DNA from: Nemertoderma westbladi
Lineage: Eukaryota > Xenacoelomorpha > Nemertodermatida > Nemertodermatidae
Assembly: GCA_032718475.1 (NCBI GenBank)
Contig: JAUCBJ010008134.1
Location: forward strand, 1 to 62,387
Length of the DNA: 62,387 bases
Direction: 5' to 3'
How positions within the stretch are numbered: the stretch's first letter is position 1; each line of letters starts with the position of its first letter. Shown piece after piece: positions 45,301 through 55,193 of this stretch. The position numbers were made by a program, and so were the translations under genes. The notes beneath the pieces are model-generated. The model was not told the origin of the DNA. It saw only the letters and a list, made by a program, of their open reading frames with translations, and did no database searches.

Positions 45301-45710
45301 ATCTGCCCGAGCAGGAGATTCATCCCTCGCCGCCCCTCATCCACCCACTCGACCGCCGAAGCGGGAGCCGCCAACATAGTAGCGGGCAGACGAGAGACGA
45401 CGGGCGATAAATTCTTGATATCTCGCTCGGCGTCCAGGACGGGTTCGGACTCGGGAACAGTCCTACTGGGCACAGGTAGTTTAGTACTGTGCAAAGGGAA
45501 TTTAGAGGTAGGTTCTGGGAGTACAGGTGTCTCTATCACCGAAGGGGTGGCTTCGAGAACAGGCCTAATTATTTCAGGCTCATCTACTATAGTAGGGAGT
45601 CTTTCTATTTTAATTATTTGGTCTGTGGGTTCTGTACTACCTATGTCTGTGCTAGCTAGTTGCCTTCTAACAGCTGGGGGCAAATCAGGCAATTTCTGAC
45701 GGTGGGACAT
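42318..45710 (-). CDS. BEL/Pao gag-protease polyprotein, RT and integrase deleted
   Basis: A 1130-residue open frame. Residues 130-170: helical stretch. 270-440: capsid-like DUF1759 region (VKFNGDEMKWLPFNEYYKD, EKLRFLIECLEGSPK). 585-612: two zinc knuckles (CYNCLRRGH, CAKCGAKHH). 725-740: aspartic protease motif ALLDSGSTGTFID. At about 918 it jumps to the end of the RNase H region (WRHCPETINLADIASRGA). A short piece of the pre-integrase region follows (YRSWNRLCKAVVYLKRCF), then an unrelated tail. The RT, most of RNase H, and the integrase are gone, yet the frame is intact over both joins. This copy could make gag and protease but would need RT and integrase from a relative. Upstream it is in frame with ORF1 across one TGA. 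Confidence 0.85.
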   Translation of the reverse strand: MSHRQKLPDLPPAVRRQLASTDIGSTEPTDQIIKIERLPTIVDEPEIIRPVLEATPSVIETPVLPEPTSKFPLHSTKLPVPSRTVPESEPVLDAERDIKNLSPVVSRLPATMLAAPASAVEWVDEGRRGMNLLLGQMQETVHQFKGTVRESRLELQEVQQSIALERDKLVNTQKGIPPPPVTMCQPVRSEVFHAQGVEPTRIYTASEVETPIVNPIKGNYKPVDNDIPYRPDHNPRNLYTDNSILNNTMAQESFTRQMARTEARQAVKVGEIVKFNGDEMKWLPFNEYYKDNIQNSVLSNGEKLRFLIECLEGSPKLMALKFIGHPDGLRQVWDTLNIRYGNRNNIARYLYAKLVAPRKFISSGIIEFSNEIQEICRQLDWLGKSHEYQSSMVIGAVASTLPKGGVGTRWDKKVLYMMEQQRRDPTMADLMSFLDGEVKLQLLKQSREKTPENKVSEKPVSRRKVIPVCYTDDGESQVSQEEDSGKDTERSYYDNKAPKDVSKFKSRTNDRREQVRKTPPTSPKRIHVRKPEERTSVHNVTQSKVSNIKPKRVLCDGPHRLSACDEFLRKSLKDRREVMWDKRLCYNCLRRGHQRRTCYSDARCAKCGAKHHILLHTEFERNSPSQVSESELHVQFSDVNDTDQSSEMEGFYTDEFSDENESCYLINTAVYRALTYEKDTDSELPLTTSDRQPSWKAPTSNVGIREFPVVQLRVHGPERSYIVNALLDSGSTGTFIDKELAEDIFAGQPKFRTKLNMSGIMQVWKSTVIADYYVGALSTPQDELGEHSIRSVKMVAIKNFATSQVEPYNWDEDDFTQQLKIPRFNTDYPGVQILIGQNAHEALETLEKRPAQPQPLQAYAGRTRVGWYFTGPSRRTLMERLPKERVYQVSEWEAESSEVDDPTEGTPYSSDNDDINSNVDQWRHCPETINLADIASRGATPQELTDTPDWLGGPDFLSKEDEWPPHLTTAEIRQAKGAEKVKPKTRTSKSRLFKPVIDLSVLHIARDDAVDLNSPTANRSVVEIRERDWRSGTPDVSPGLSPLLPGAMDHYRSWNRLCKAVVYLKRCFYRHYSRTKRKPGIVFETQQLNRPVGRLCLLERDRELSGNYGRQDTLPTTTSLIQQTSRDSPT

Positions 45711-45809
45711 TCTTCTACGCCTACTTAGACGAGATCTATTTCCTCCGCCTTCAGGATCGGTGGTATCGCCTTCATCAGAGGATGTAAATCCCTGTCGTTT
45801 GGGAGTAGA

Positions 45810-47392
45810 TCAACTCATCATCTGCATTTGACTAGCTGTTAACTGTTCATTGAAGTTGTCTTGCCTCTCTTGAAGATTTTCCAACTCTAGTTGGGTTGTG
45901 TCTTCAGATGCCCTCCGTTCTGCTTCTGCCACTGCCGCTTTTCTTTCTGCTTCTGCCGCTTTTCTTTCCGCTTCTGCCCCTGCCACTGCCGCTTTTCTTT
46001 CCACTTCGGCCGCTTTTCTTTCCGCTTCTGCCGCTGCCACTGCCGCTTTTCTTTCCACATCGGCCGCTTTTCTTTCCGCTTCTGCCGCTGCCATTGCCGC
46101 TTTCTTTTCCACTTCTGCTGCCTTTCTTTCCGCTTCTGCCGCTGCCATTGCCGCTTTATTTCCACTTCTGCTGCCTTTCTTTCCGCTTCTGCCTCTGCCG
46201 CTGCCGCTGCTGCTGTCTTTCTGTCTTCTATACGTTTTTTCTTTACTTGTTCTTCTTGAACCTTAGCGATGCGGATGCTTTCATCAAATTTAGCTTGGTT
46301 CGCAGCTGACATTTCCGCATCTATTGCGTCCAGCACAAACTTGGCTCCTTCACTATTATGGCGAAGTCCATCTAGCCTTCTCCTCAACTCTTCATCACCT
46401 AGAAAGCGTTGATAGTCTGACAGATAGATGTCAATAGCATCCCTCTTATGCGGTTTCTCTGCTGTCGCTTCGCTTTCCACTTGAGAAAAGGTAGCGTCTG
46501 TTGATTCTCCATGGGTTGAGCGCTCAGCCAGCTGAGATTTCCACTGGGCCGTTCCTTGAACCTTGAGACTCACCCGCTGGAACCAAGTCTTTACAGCAAC
46601 TTGCAACAACGTGTCTTGTCTCCTTTTCGAAGCTTCCTCAAAGGCCGATAGGATTAGTCTGATTCTTAGAATTCTTTCTCTAACTTGATAAAGCAGCTCT
46701 CCCTGCTCTTGAGGTCCTTGGGGTTGTCGAAACAGTTGTTCCTCTAATCGCTCCAAAGAGCTGAAGAATCCCTGTACGTATCCTGCTGCCGACCTCTTCC
46801 ATACAGCTGGATCACTGGTGTCTTTTGTCACTCCCATCCTGTGTATGTCTTCCCAGGCAGCTTCCGATAAGTCAAACGGGAGTCCGGGTCCGGGGAAGTT
46901 CCATTGCGACTCGACAATAGACTTCAGTTCTTCCCTTGTGTATCCCGCATAACTATCCTTGGTCGATCGCTTACTTCTTGCCCAATCAATCTGGTGTTCC
47001 TCCACCGCAATCAATACCCTAGTGAGTACGGCTGCAGGAAGGATGAGAAGGGGATCCGAATAAACCGCATCTGCCATCTTTGCTCCACGCTCGGGTGTCA
47101 GCTCTACAGTATCCGCACTACTGGAGCTGTCGGGCCGCTGAGAAATAAGTTCTCGGCTCGAGTGTTGCTGCTGTTCCGCTGCTTCTTGGTCTCGCTTGAC
47201 TTGAGCTCGAGTGCCTATGATAGACCTACGGTGTTGGACTAGCCTAGGGTCTGATATTACTACTGGAGGGATGATCTTTCTTACAGTAGGAGGTGAGTTG
47301 AACTTCGGTCTCACACGTTCCACACTCCTATCTGGGTCACAGATGGTTGTATCTAGGAGACTGTCTGACAGGTTTTGCTTTGTGTCAGACAT
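45810..47392 (-). CDS. Element B ORF1, gag N-terminal protein with coiled-coil repeats
   Basis: Starts MSDTKQNLSD at 47392. Residues to about 385 have no known domain but several helical, Trp-containing stretches (QIDWARSKRSTKD, DPAVWKRSAAGYVQGFF). Then come repeats of about 18 residues built on AEAERKAAEVERKAA, a long charged coiled coil. A one-base loss near 46157 moves the frame; the original frame continues from 46148 to a TGA at 45810-45812. After the TGA the same frame stays open for 34 codons up to the annotated start of the gag-protease frame. The arginine/serine-rich linker suggests both were once one polyprotein, or that TGA is read through. Confidence 0.65.
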
Positions 47393-48624
47393 GTTTGTTT
47401 GTACAGTTGAATGCCTACTGCTATATTACAGTTAAAGCAAGTCTAGTAATTCAGTATCAACTGTTAGCCTAGTAATTAATTACCGATATCGTTACTCAGT
47501 GTGACGTAATATATATACACAATATATTAGAATACCAGTATACACTTATAGTATATATAAGTATTATTACAGACTAGGTTTGTCACAGAATACCGGTATA
47601 TAATTTCAGCACAAATATATATAAATATATATAAGCCTATCGTGAATACCGGTATACAACTTACACTTATAGTATATATAAGTATAATTATAGACTAGAA
47701 TTAATTACAGAATACCGGTATATAATTTCAGCACAAATATATATAAATAAATATAATAAGCCTATTGTAAATACCGGTATGTCAATTATTTTAGAATAAT
47801 TTAATTTCTGAATTTTTAAGGGGTTACTTAGTTACTTTACTTGACTTTATTACCGTTATTTAAGCAGTAGTCCAACTGATATTAAGACCTAATTGTTGTA
47901 TGACAGGCCTACTATTTTATAAATCTGTTTGAGTTGATTTATAATATATATATATACTGGGTTTTTGTCAATGTTTGAAATAAATGTTATTATTTCTGGG
48001 AAGCGTCACCGCACAGAAGCTGTACGCTCTCAGTGAAGTGCTACTTGTTGGACACTAAAACAAATAATTCTAATTTACCTAAGTTACTTAATACTACAAA
48101 TTACGTACAATTCGGGGTGAGATTACAATCTCTAAATAAACACAAAAAATTTACACGTACAAATTTTAGGGGTAATTTTACAAGAAGTCTACAAACCAGC
48201 CTAACAAAGGGTTAGAATATCTGGTTATTATTAACGGACAGGATACCACGGTATTTGAAAATAATAAGCAGTAGTAAATATATTGCGTTGTCCAGATAGG
48301 AAAAATACCACCGTCTGACGACTTATAGCCGTATCGCTATAAGTACTACGTTATGTATCACGGAGTGTTCCTACCTAGAAGTTAATTACCGCGGCCAACC
48401 AGAGCCAACGTGCCTATTAACCACTTTACAACACAAATATACTGCCTACACACTAATTACCTTCGGAAAGCACTGTAAACTAAACCCTAAATTAGGTACA
48501 AGTACTTATACAACAAATAACCAGCAGTTAGAAATACTTATACAGCTAAAGGAACCACGGTATCTGCCGGAGTGACCAAAGCATAATATCTCCAGTCTTT
48601 ACCTACGCCAAACAGCCCTACTAC
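47393..48624 (-). other. Element B leader with 124-bp tandem repeat
   Basis: No gene. 47531-47775 is two tandem units of about 124 bp (CACTTATAGTATATATAAGT, later GAATACCGGTATA(T/C)AA). Confidence 0.6.
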
Positions 48625-50125
48625 TACTACTAGGATCGGCATGCTGCATTGCAGCTGCATTTTTAAGAATGCTGTGCCGGCTTGTCAACAAAATTGCACC
48701 GCCACAACTCCCTATCACCCATGACATTTGCTAGATCATCCGCATCTTTAAGGCCAGTGTCCTTTAAGATGCGTCTCAAGAAAGTCATGGGCTGTCCACC
48801 ATGCTTATTCACTCCATGAGGCTGCCAAAGTACAAGATTATGCACTGGCTGGTCCTCACGGCGAAAGCAATGTCCTGCAAAGCGGAGGCGATTTTGTTCT
48901 AGTGTCAAGCTTGGGGGAACCAATGAGACACCTCCAATGTTATATAGTGTCTGGTTGGAGATGTATGCATTGTACTTGACACAATGTACCCGGCGTAGCA
49001 TTCTTGTGAATGTGCCATCCAGAGATTTGGTGTCCTCAGCAGTTAGAGCCCAGCATGGACTCCCGTAGAGGAGTACTGGAACTACTGCTGCTCTAAATAA
49101 TCGGACCTTAAGTTTCCGATTAATTCTAGGTGACTTCCAAATCCTGGAAAGCCTATTCAAGGCTGCCCATGCCTTTCCCTTACGTATTCGAAGGTCCTCA
49201 CCTGACTTCCGGATCCATGATCCCAGGTAACAGAAGTCGTCCACATGCTCAAGCATACCATCATTTGAGCTTATGCTCATCCGATCAGAGACTTGCTGAG
49301 GACTTTCAAAGTTAACTGTCAGAATTTTGGTCTTTCTGGAGTTAATAAAAAGACCAACACTAGAAGCAGCATGTTCTAATGAGCTGAGGAGCCGCTGGGC
49401 TCCCTCTAATGATTCTGAGAGTACTCCTAAGTCATCAGCAAAGTCTAGATCAGATAGGTACTTGGCAGGATTTCCTCGACTTCTGGAGCCAGTAGGTGGA
49501 GTTATCATCACCCCATCATCATTATGATGATCTAAGGACATGCGTAGAACATAGTCAACCACAATAATGAACAAGAATGGTGCAAGTGTGTCTCCTTGGA
49601 GGACGCCCCATAACACTTCAAATGGTTCTGTGTCACCGTCAACAGTAGACACAAATGTTGTCGAACCATCGTATACTGATCTGATTGCTGCAATAATTTC
49701 ATCAGGAATCCCATATAATGAAAGTATGCTGAACATACGTGAGCGAGAGACTGAATCAAAGGCCTTGAAGAAGTCAACAAAGATAACAGCCAGATGCCTG
49801 TCTTTCTTTTTTGATAACTCTTCAATTATCCTTCTAAGTGCCAAAATGGGCTCCATGGTCCCACGACCTTTACGGAACCCATTCTGATTTCCACGTAGCA
49901 GTCTCTCAATGGGATCCCTGATGCGATTTAATAGAATTCTATTGTATAGTTTTGCAGCAATCGAGATCAATGAGATTCCCCGAAAAGAACCATAGAGTGT
50001 TAGGTTGCCCTTCTTGGGAACTGGCACCAACTTATTTGTTTTCATTTCTTGTGGGACTCTTGTTGTACGGTACATGTCTACTATGATGGGATAGATGAGC
50101 TTTAAACACTCAGGTATTTACAGGT
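48625..50125 (-). mobile_element. LINE copy B, 5'-truncated, RT frame intact
   Basis: Minus-strand copy with 3' end AATGCAGCTGCAATGCAGCA and a (TAG)n tail at 48624-48636. The 5' limit is about 50125, by loss of coding similarity. It is the best-preserved of three family members here. Target duplication not found. It lies in the leader of element B. Confidence 0.8.
48663..50075 (-). CDS. Non-LTR retrotransposon reverse transcriptase (partial ORF2)
   Basis: 470 residues without a break. RT motifs: KKGNLTLYGSFRGISLISIA (40-60 region), NQNGFRKGRGTMEP, VIFVDFFKAFDS (first catalytic Asp), GVLQGDTLAPFLFIIVVDY, SDLDFADDLG (catalytic Asp pair). The C-terminus has LLYGSPCWAL and a helical end (RFAGHCFRREDQP). 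The endonuclease expected upstream is missing through 5' truncation, so it cannot insert itself. I place it broadly among RTE/CR1-type LINEs; the exact clade would need a tree. The listed start is the first ATG, not the true N-terminus. Confidence 0.85.
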   Translation of the reverse strand: MYRTTRVPQEMKTNKLVPVPKKGNLTLYGSFRGISLISIAAKLYNRILLNRIRDPIERLLRGNQNGFRKGRGTMEPILALRRIIEELSKKKDRHLAVIFVDFFKAFDSVSRSRMFSILSLYGIPDEIIAAIRSVYDGSTTFVSTVDGDTEPFEVLWGVLQGDTLAPFLFIIVVDYVLRMSLDHHNDDGVMITPPTGSRSRGNPAKYLSDLDFADDLGVLSESLEGAQRLLSSLEHAASSVGLFINSRKTKILTVNFESPQQVSDRMSISSNDGMLEHVDDFCYLGSWIRKSGEDLRIRKGKAWAALNRLSRIWKSPRINRKLKVRLFRAAVVPVLLYGSPCWALTAEDTKSLDGTFTRMLRRVHCVKYNAYISNQTLYNIGGVSLVPPSLTLEQNRLRFAGHCFRREDQPVHNLVLWQPHGVNKHGGQPMTFLRRILKDTGLKDADDLANVMGDRELWRCNFVDKPAQHS

Positions 50126-51101
50126 ATTCATTTCCTGATGTAGTACCGGGGTTAATTTAACTATAACGGTATGTATAACAAGCACAATTACTGTAGGAAT
50201 AAACTTGGGGGTATGAATGTTGCGAATAATCGCATAAACTCTGAATAATAAATATTACGCTACGCCTACAGACTACTCAAACAAAATACAGACCAAACGC
50301 TGGCAGACTACTATCAAGCCCAAACAAACTACAGTATATGCAGACTCCGAAATGGTTAGTTAGTATGCGTTCTAACCGAGTAGTACGACTTATTCTTTCA
50401 GGGGGATTTACCTTACAGCACTGGATGCCACCCACTTTCCTAACTTGTACTTTATCGGACATACACTCTACACACACCGCAATCTCTTCAGACCTAACAA
50501 CAGCCAGGCAACAATCCAGCCTACAAATTATCTAAATAAGAAATATTACACTACCCGTACAGACTACACAAACAAAATACAGACCAAACGCTGGCAGACT
50601 ACTATCAAGCCTAAACAAACTACAGTATATGCAGACTCCAAAATGGTTAGTTAGTATGCGTTCTAACCGAGTAGTATGACTTATTCTTTCGGGGGGATTT
50701 ACCTCACAGCACTGGAAGCCCCTACGTTCCTAACTAGTACTTTATCGGACATACACTCTACACACACTGCAATCTCTTCAGACTTAACAACAGTCAGACA
50801 ACAGTCCAGCCTACAAATTATCTGTACAATCTGAGCAGGCTTACATGTCTTCTGCTCAATATTAACCTACAAATAAATAAAACTGACAGAAATAAGTAAA
50901 CCATACAAAGGAATAAGGGGTGATCAATCCCTAATCCCCTAACAGCCTACAATATACAATATATCACAATCGAAATAATACTGGTACCTGTACTGCAGTA
51001 AGTACCGGTTCGGGTGGTTAGGTAGTCAGGCCTACTGGTTACCGGTTGACCAGTACTTCAGCTTTATTGCCTACGTTGCAATACAGAAGCAATAACTGTT
51101 A
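50126..51101. other. Element B leader with about 294-bp tandem duplication
   Basis: No gene. 50265-50530 and 50563-50825 are direct copies (ACAAAATACAGACCAAACGC, later TTTATCGGACATACACTCTA), differing by a few bases. Confidence 0.7.
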
Positions 51102-51656
51102 TTGTTCGCGCTTTTAGACCTTTAGCAGTTTAACCTGCCAAATTTAGGTGTCTTTTAAGTTATAAATCGACTTTAGCCTATGACGAGTATTTGATACACT
51201 ACATTAGCCGAAGCCAGCCTATGCGCGACCATTCACCCGCTGGATATACCTGGGAGACTGGATTCGGAAGCTCTGACCTTATTGCGGTGTAGGCCTACTG
51301 TATTATTCGATTGATCGTTAATATATAATCTCTGACCAATATTATTCACTTTCGGGAAATATTAACAGTTCCTTTAGGACGTGGCGCTCTAAGTATGTAA
51401 ACAGAGTTATGACTTACACTAGACACAACAGGATGGCTATTGATTCACGTATAAAGTGAATTCTTTAGGAGATGCTTTGTTATCTATCACACTCATGCAC
51501 ACTACCGCACAATACTGCACACCGATCTGCCGACCTTCACTAATTTTAGTCACATATAAAGAGAACAGCAACCGACACATGTAGTGCCTATGAAATAGCA
51601 TTAGATTCACTCCAAAACCACTTTAATGTAAGTCGCAATTGTTATATGTAACCGGT
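51102..51656. repeat. 555-bp direct repeat, copy 2
   Basis: Pairs with 37815-38369 with no gaps. On the minus strand it would be the 5' LTR of element B. Sequence following it inward shows no TGG-type primer-binding site. Confidence 0.85.
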
Positions 51657-54621
51657 AATGAATGTTAGGCTAACTAGGGCTACTGACTGAACTATTTATT
51701 CCATATTATACTATATATTATAGTCTCTGCTCTATCCTAGCTGTAACCTATAACAACGCAGTATGCTGTAATGGTATAGATCATAGATTTACAGAACAGG
51801 TCAGCAGGTTACATGGTAGGCCTACCTACAGGGCCAGCGCTACCTGTATGTCTTATTATGACAAACTATTCTATTACAACACAAGCATATCCGTTCTACC
51901 AATTTAAAGTTATTTTTATGTTAATGATAAAAAAACTGTAAATTGGCAAAGAAATATGACGTTATATACTAACGTTATTATTTCGTTTTTAATAACATTA
52001 AAATAACAAAGCCAGGATGGTTACATATATCATTACTTTTATGTTATTCCTTATCATTATTATTGTATTTTTATTGACATTAAAATAACAACGGCATAAT
52101 GTTTATTTAGATCGTTACTTTTATGTTATTTCTTAACATAAAAATATTGTTTGCTAAAAACGTAACATTATACGTGCATTTAAGCCCTTCTCTCATGTTT
52201 TATGGTTGGTTCGCTTGCTCAAACTAATAATCCCCCTCCATTGCCTTTCTTTATATCGTTCTTTATAATTGCCAAAACCTTTATTGAATAATTAATTAAT
52301 AATTTCCCTACGCATGTTGATTTGGTAGTGGCAGGCTACAATCTCTAACACAGTTTGATTGAATACAATTTTGTCGTAGGCAATTGTATGCAAATTAATA
52401 ACAATTAAAACGTATAACATGAATTGAATTTTTTGTATAATGACCAGTCAGGAACAATAATAATGAAATAAACAGCAAAATCAAAGTGAAATATCACAGA
52501 ATAAGTAAACAACAAATATATGGCTGTATGGCCCATTACGTAAATGGTTTTGATATTTCGGTTAAAGTTAATCACAGACTTAAAAAGAATATGTTTAAGA
52601 CGTAATAATAAGTGGCAACAACGTAATGAATTGCGTCAATTAAAATACTTTGAGTTAATATTATCCACTAGATTTATAGATCTGCTTTGTAGTCTATATA
52701 AAATAATGTACATACTGTATAGTGGGTTTAATAAATAACAAGCTGGCAAGCCTGGAGGGTTCACGGTCCTCCTACTTAATCAGTACAATAATAATACGTT
52801 TTCGTTCGGGTAGGCCTATGTTTCATTATCACTTGTTCCCATCGTACTGTCGTAGGCGACCTCATGCTCATCCCACCACGACCACGACCACCAGTTACGA
52901 GTTGGGTAGGCGTCTACCGGCAACCGGTAAGTAATTACGCGCCACACGACATCATCCCACCATCCGCCAACATTTATACTGGTACGGTAAGCCTACCACC
53001 TACCGGCTGGCTACCATCGCACCGTAGGTCTACCGCCTACCGGTCAACCGGTAACGGTAGGCTACCGCGTACTGGTACAGCGGTACTCAAAGTCGTACCG
53101 GTATTGTCGTAATTGACAAATGCAGGATTAAACCGTAACCCGTTCCGGTTGCCGGTACCGGTACCATATGCATCTGAACGACTGGACGGTTAATCTCATA
53201 GCATAGCTGCATAGGCCTCCTGGTAGTCAGTGCGAAGTCGCCTGCGAACATGGCGAAATATTATATTTACTGCTAGGACTAGGCTAGGACCTACTGCTGT
53301 ACTGACCTATGACAGTATGAAGATAGGCAGATAGGCCTACAGTGGTCAGGTAGTACCGGTCCGGTATGCCTACTACAGGCAGACAATCAGACAGTACTAG
53401 CAGTGCTAATTAATTACCTTAATTAAATCTTCAATTAGGTCATAATGTAGGTCCAAATTTAAAAATCGGCCTCCGTTAATCGATTTAGAAATAATTCAGG
53501 TACCTCCATGCCAAATATCAGAATCATTCATTGCGTTCCCTATGACAAGATAGCTTTTTCCTAAACCATGCGAAAACACGCAAATATAGCGCTCACATCG
53601 CACAAATACCATCTCGACACCCAATTTTTTGTATGAGCCTTCGCCATCCCTATATCTAACTTTTGTCCAACTTTTGTTTCGATTGATTAATAAATAACTG
53701 AGATATCGCTCTGGACACACACACACACTAACACACACACACACACACACATTACGGTAATAATGGTCACTTATGTCAAGGACCGTGAACCAATACCTCA
53801 CAACAATGTTAAATTATTAAAACGAGCAGGTTACAGTTGGCTACAGAGGCTCATTATTATATCCTACGGGTAAATAAAAAAAAACAGGTTACAGATTTAT
53901 TTCTGGGAGAGTAATCATTAGGCCCTACTTATTTGAATCGATATCTCCCTGAAGAGGGATGATTTTGATTGCATCGCAAATCCTCCCTGAACAAATCATA
54001 TTTAAAAAATTAAATGTTAATTATAATTATAGCTGAGTGAGCGTCATTTATTAAACTGTAAAAATAAATCAATAGGCCTAGGCCCTACAAAAGTACAATC
54101 TAAAAACTGAAACAATAAATATAGTTTGTACAGTAATAACAGTTCAATGTGAAGTTTTCAAATCGAAATCGAATCGAAAGTTTTGTAGTAATGCTGTCCC
54201 TGTGCCCTGCCCCTTCAACTGAAAAATGGGACCTCCCAATAATAAGAATTCCAATCTTTAGTCCTCGGCTGTTGAAATCCACCATCAGTAAAGACAAATA
54301 AGTCAATCCTCCACCTGTCAGTGCTGGTTTAAGGGGACTTCCTGGTCCTGGCAGACTTGAATTCTGTAATTGGTAGGTCTAATGCAGTAATGCAGTAATG
54401 TGTGAATCCAGAGGGTAAAGGCGAACTCGCATTCAGGTAGATATGTTTTATTTATGAGTTCAGGTTAAATAAATCACAAAACCAAAACTATAAAACCAAA
54501 AATGTAAGCTACTGTACAGTGCAGTAGGCCTGCAGTAACTACACTACAGTAATATAGAGATAGGCCTTGCAGTACAGCAGTATAACAATACATATACACA
54601 ATAAACATTGAATACAGGCAT
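51657..54621. other. Spacer, nothing coding
   Basis: AT-rich 51700-52740, then 52860-53180 with a very high density of ACCGGT and TAGGCCTAC palindromes. (CA)n microsatellite at 53715-53751 with one interruption. A minisatellite-like fragment (GAGCAGGTTACAG) at 53824. No gene seen. Confidence 0.5.
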
Positions 54622-55193
54622 TGTGACGGGATCCGAGAATCCCAACCGGTGTGGTTTGTTTATTTACGCGTCCCCGCCGCCAGTGAAAGAGTTCGTTATA
54701 TCGTTCCAACGTTGTTAATGAATATAAAATATAGTATCGAATAAGATAAGTTGACAGATAGCACAGTTGATGGTAAAATATAAGTTGACCGGTAAAATAT
54801 TGATGGTGGTGGCGGCAACGATGGTAATAAAGGTTACCGTCCTGCCCTAACTGAACTGACTAAGTTGACTAAATGAAATGACAAGTATCAAAGGGTAATA
54901 TACTGCACTGGTTTGGCCGTATTACTCAGCGGATGCCTGCCCCCCATTGGCTAATAACCTAATTCTCGCCCTCCCATCTCTCTGGGAGTGTCTTCCCCCT
55001 CCACTGTCACTTTCCCTCTCCCGGGGGTGTAACCTCTGACCCCTATTGTGTGTGGCCCTTTGGGGTTCATCGTCCCCGTTTATTGGGGGTGATACGAGGT
55101 TGGTTGGTAATCAACCTCGTACTCCCCAATATTGCTTAAAGGCCCTGCTTATCCAACTTTGTGGGGTGGTTAGCGGAATTGAATTCGCTAACA
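54622..55193 (-). repeat. 3' LTR of element C
   Basis: 572 bp, minus strand from TGTTAGC (55193) to GTCACA (54622), with a purine tract of G's just above 55193. Shares ends and several internal blocks with the LTR of element A. Confidence 0.8.

Larger units (their letters stand above)
37815..51656 (-). mobile_element. BEL/Pao-type gag-protease element B (candidate)
   Basis: On the minus strand the order is direct repeat, LINE insertion, coiled-coil ORF1, gag-protease frame, extra ORF3, direct repeat. RT, most of RNase H, and integrase are missing. The near-identical 555-bp repeats suggest recent integration if they are LTRs. The outer limits are uncertain because LTR ends are not canonical. 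A purine-rich run (GAAGGTTAGAGAG on the minus strand) lies just upstream of the putative 3' LTR. Confidence 0.5.

Noticed and set aside
45891-46309. Plus-strand Cys/Phe- and Ser/Ala-rich frames opposite ORF1 of element B
   Set aside because: Antisense shadows of the AEAERKAA repeat.
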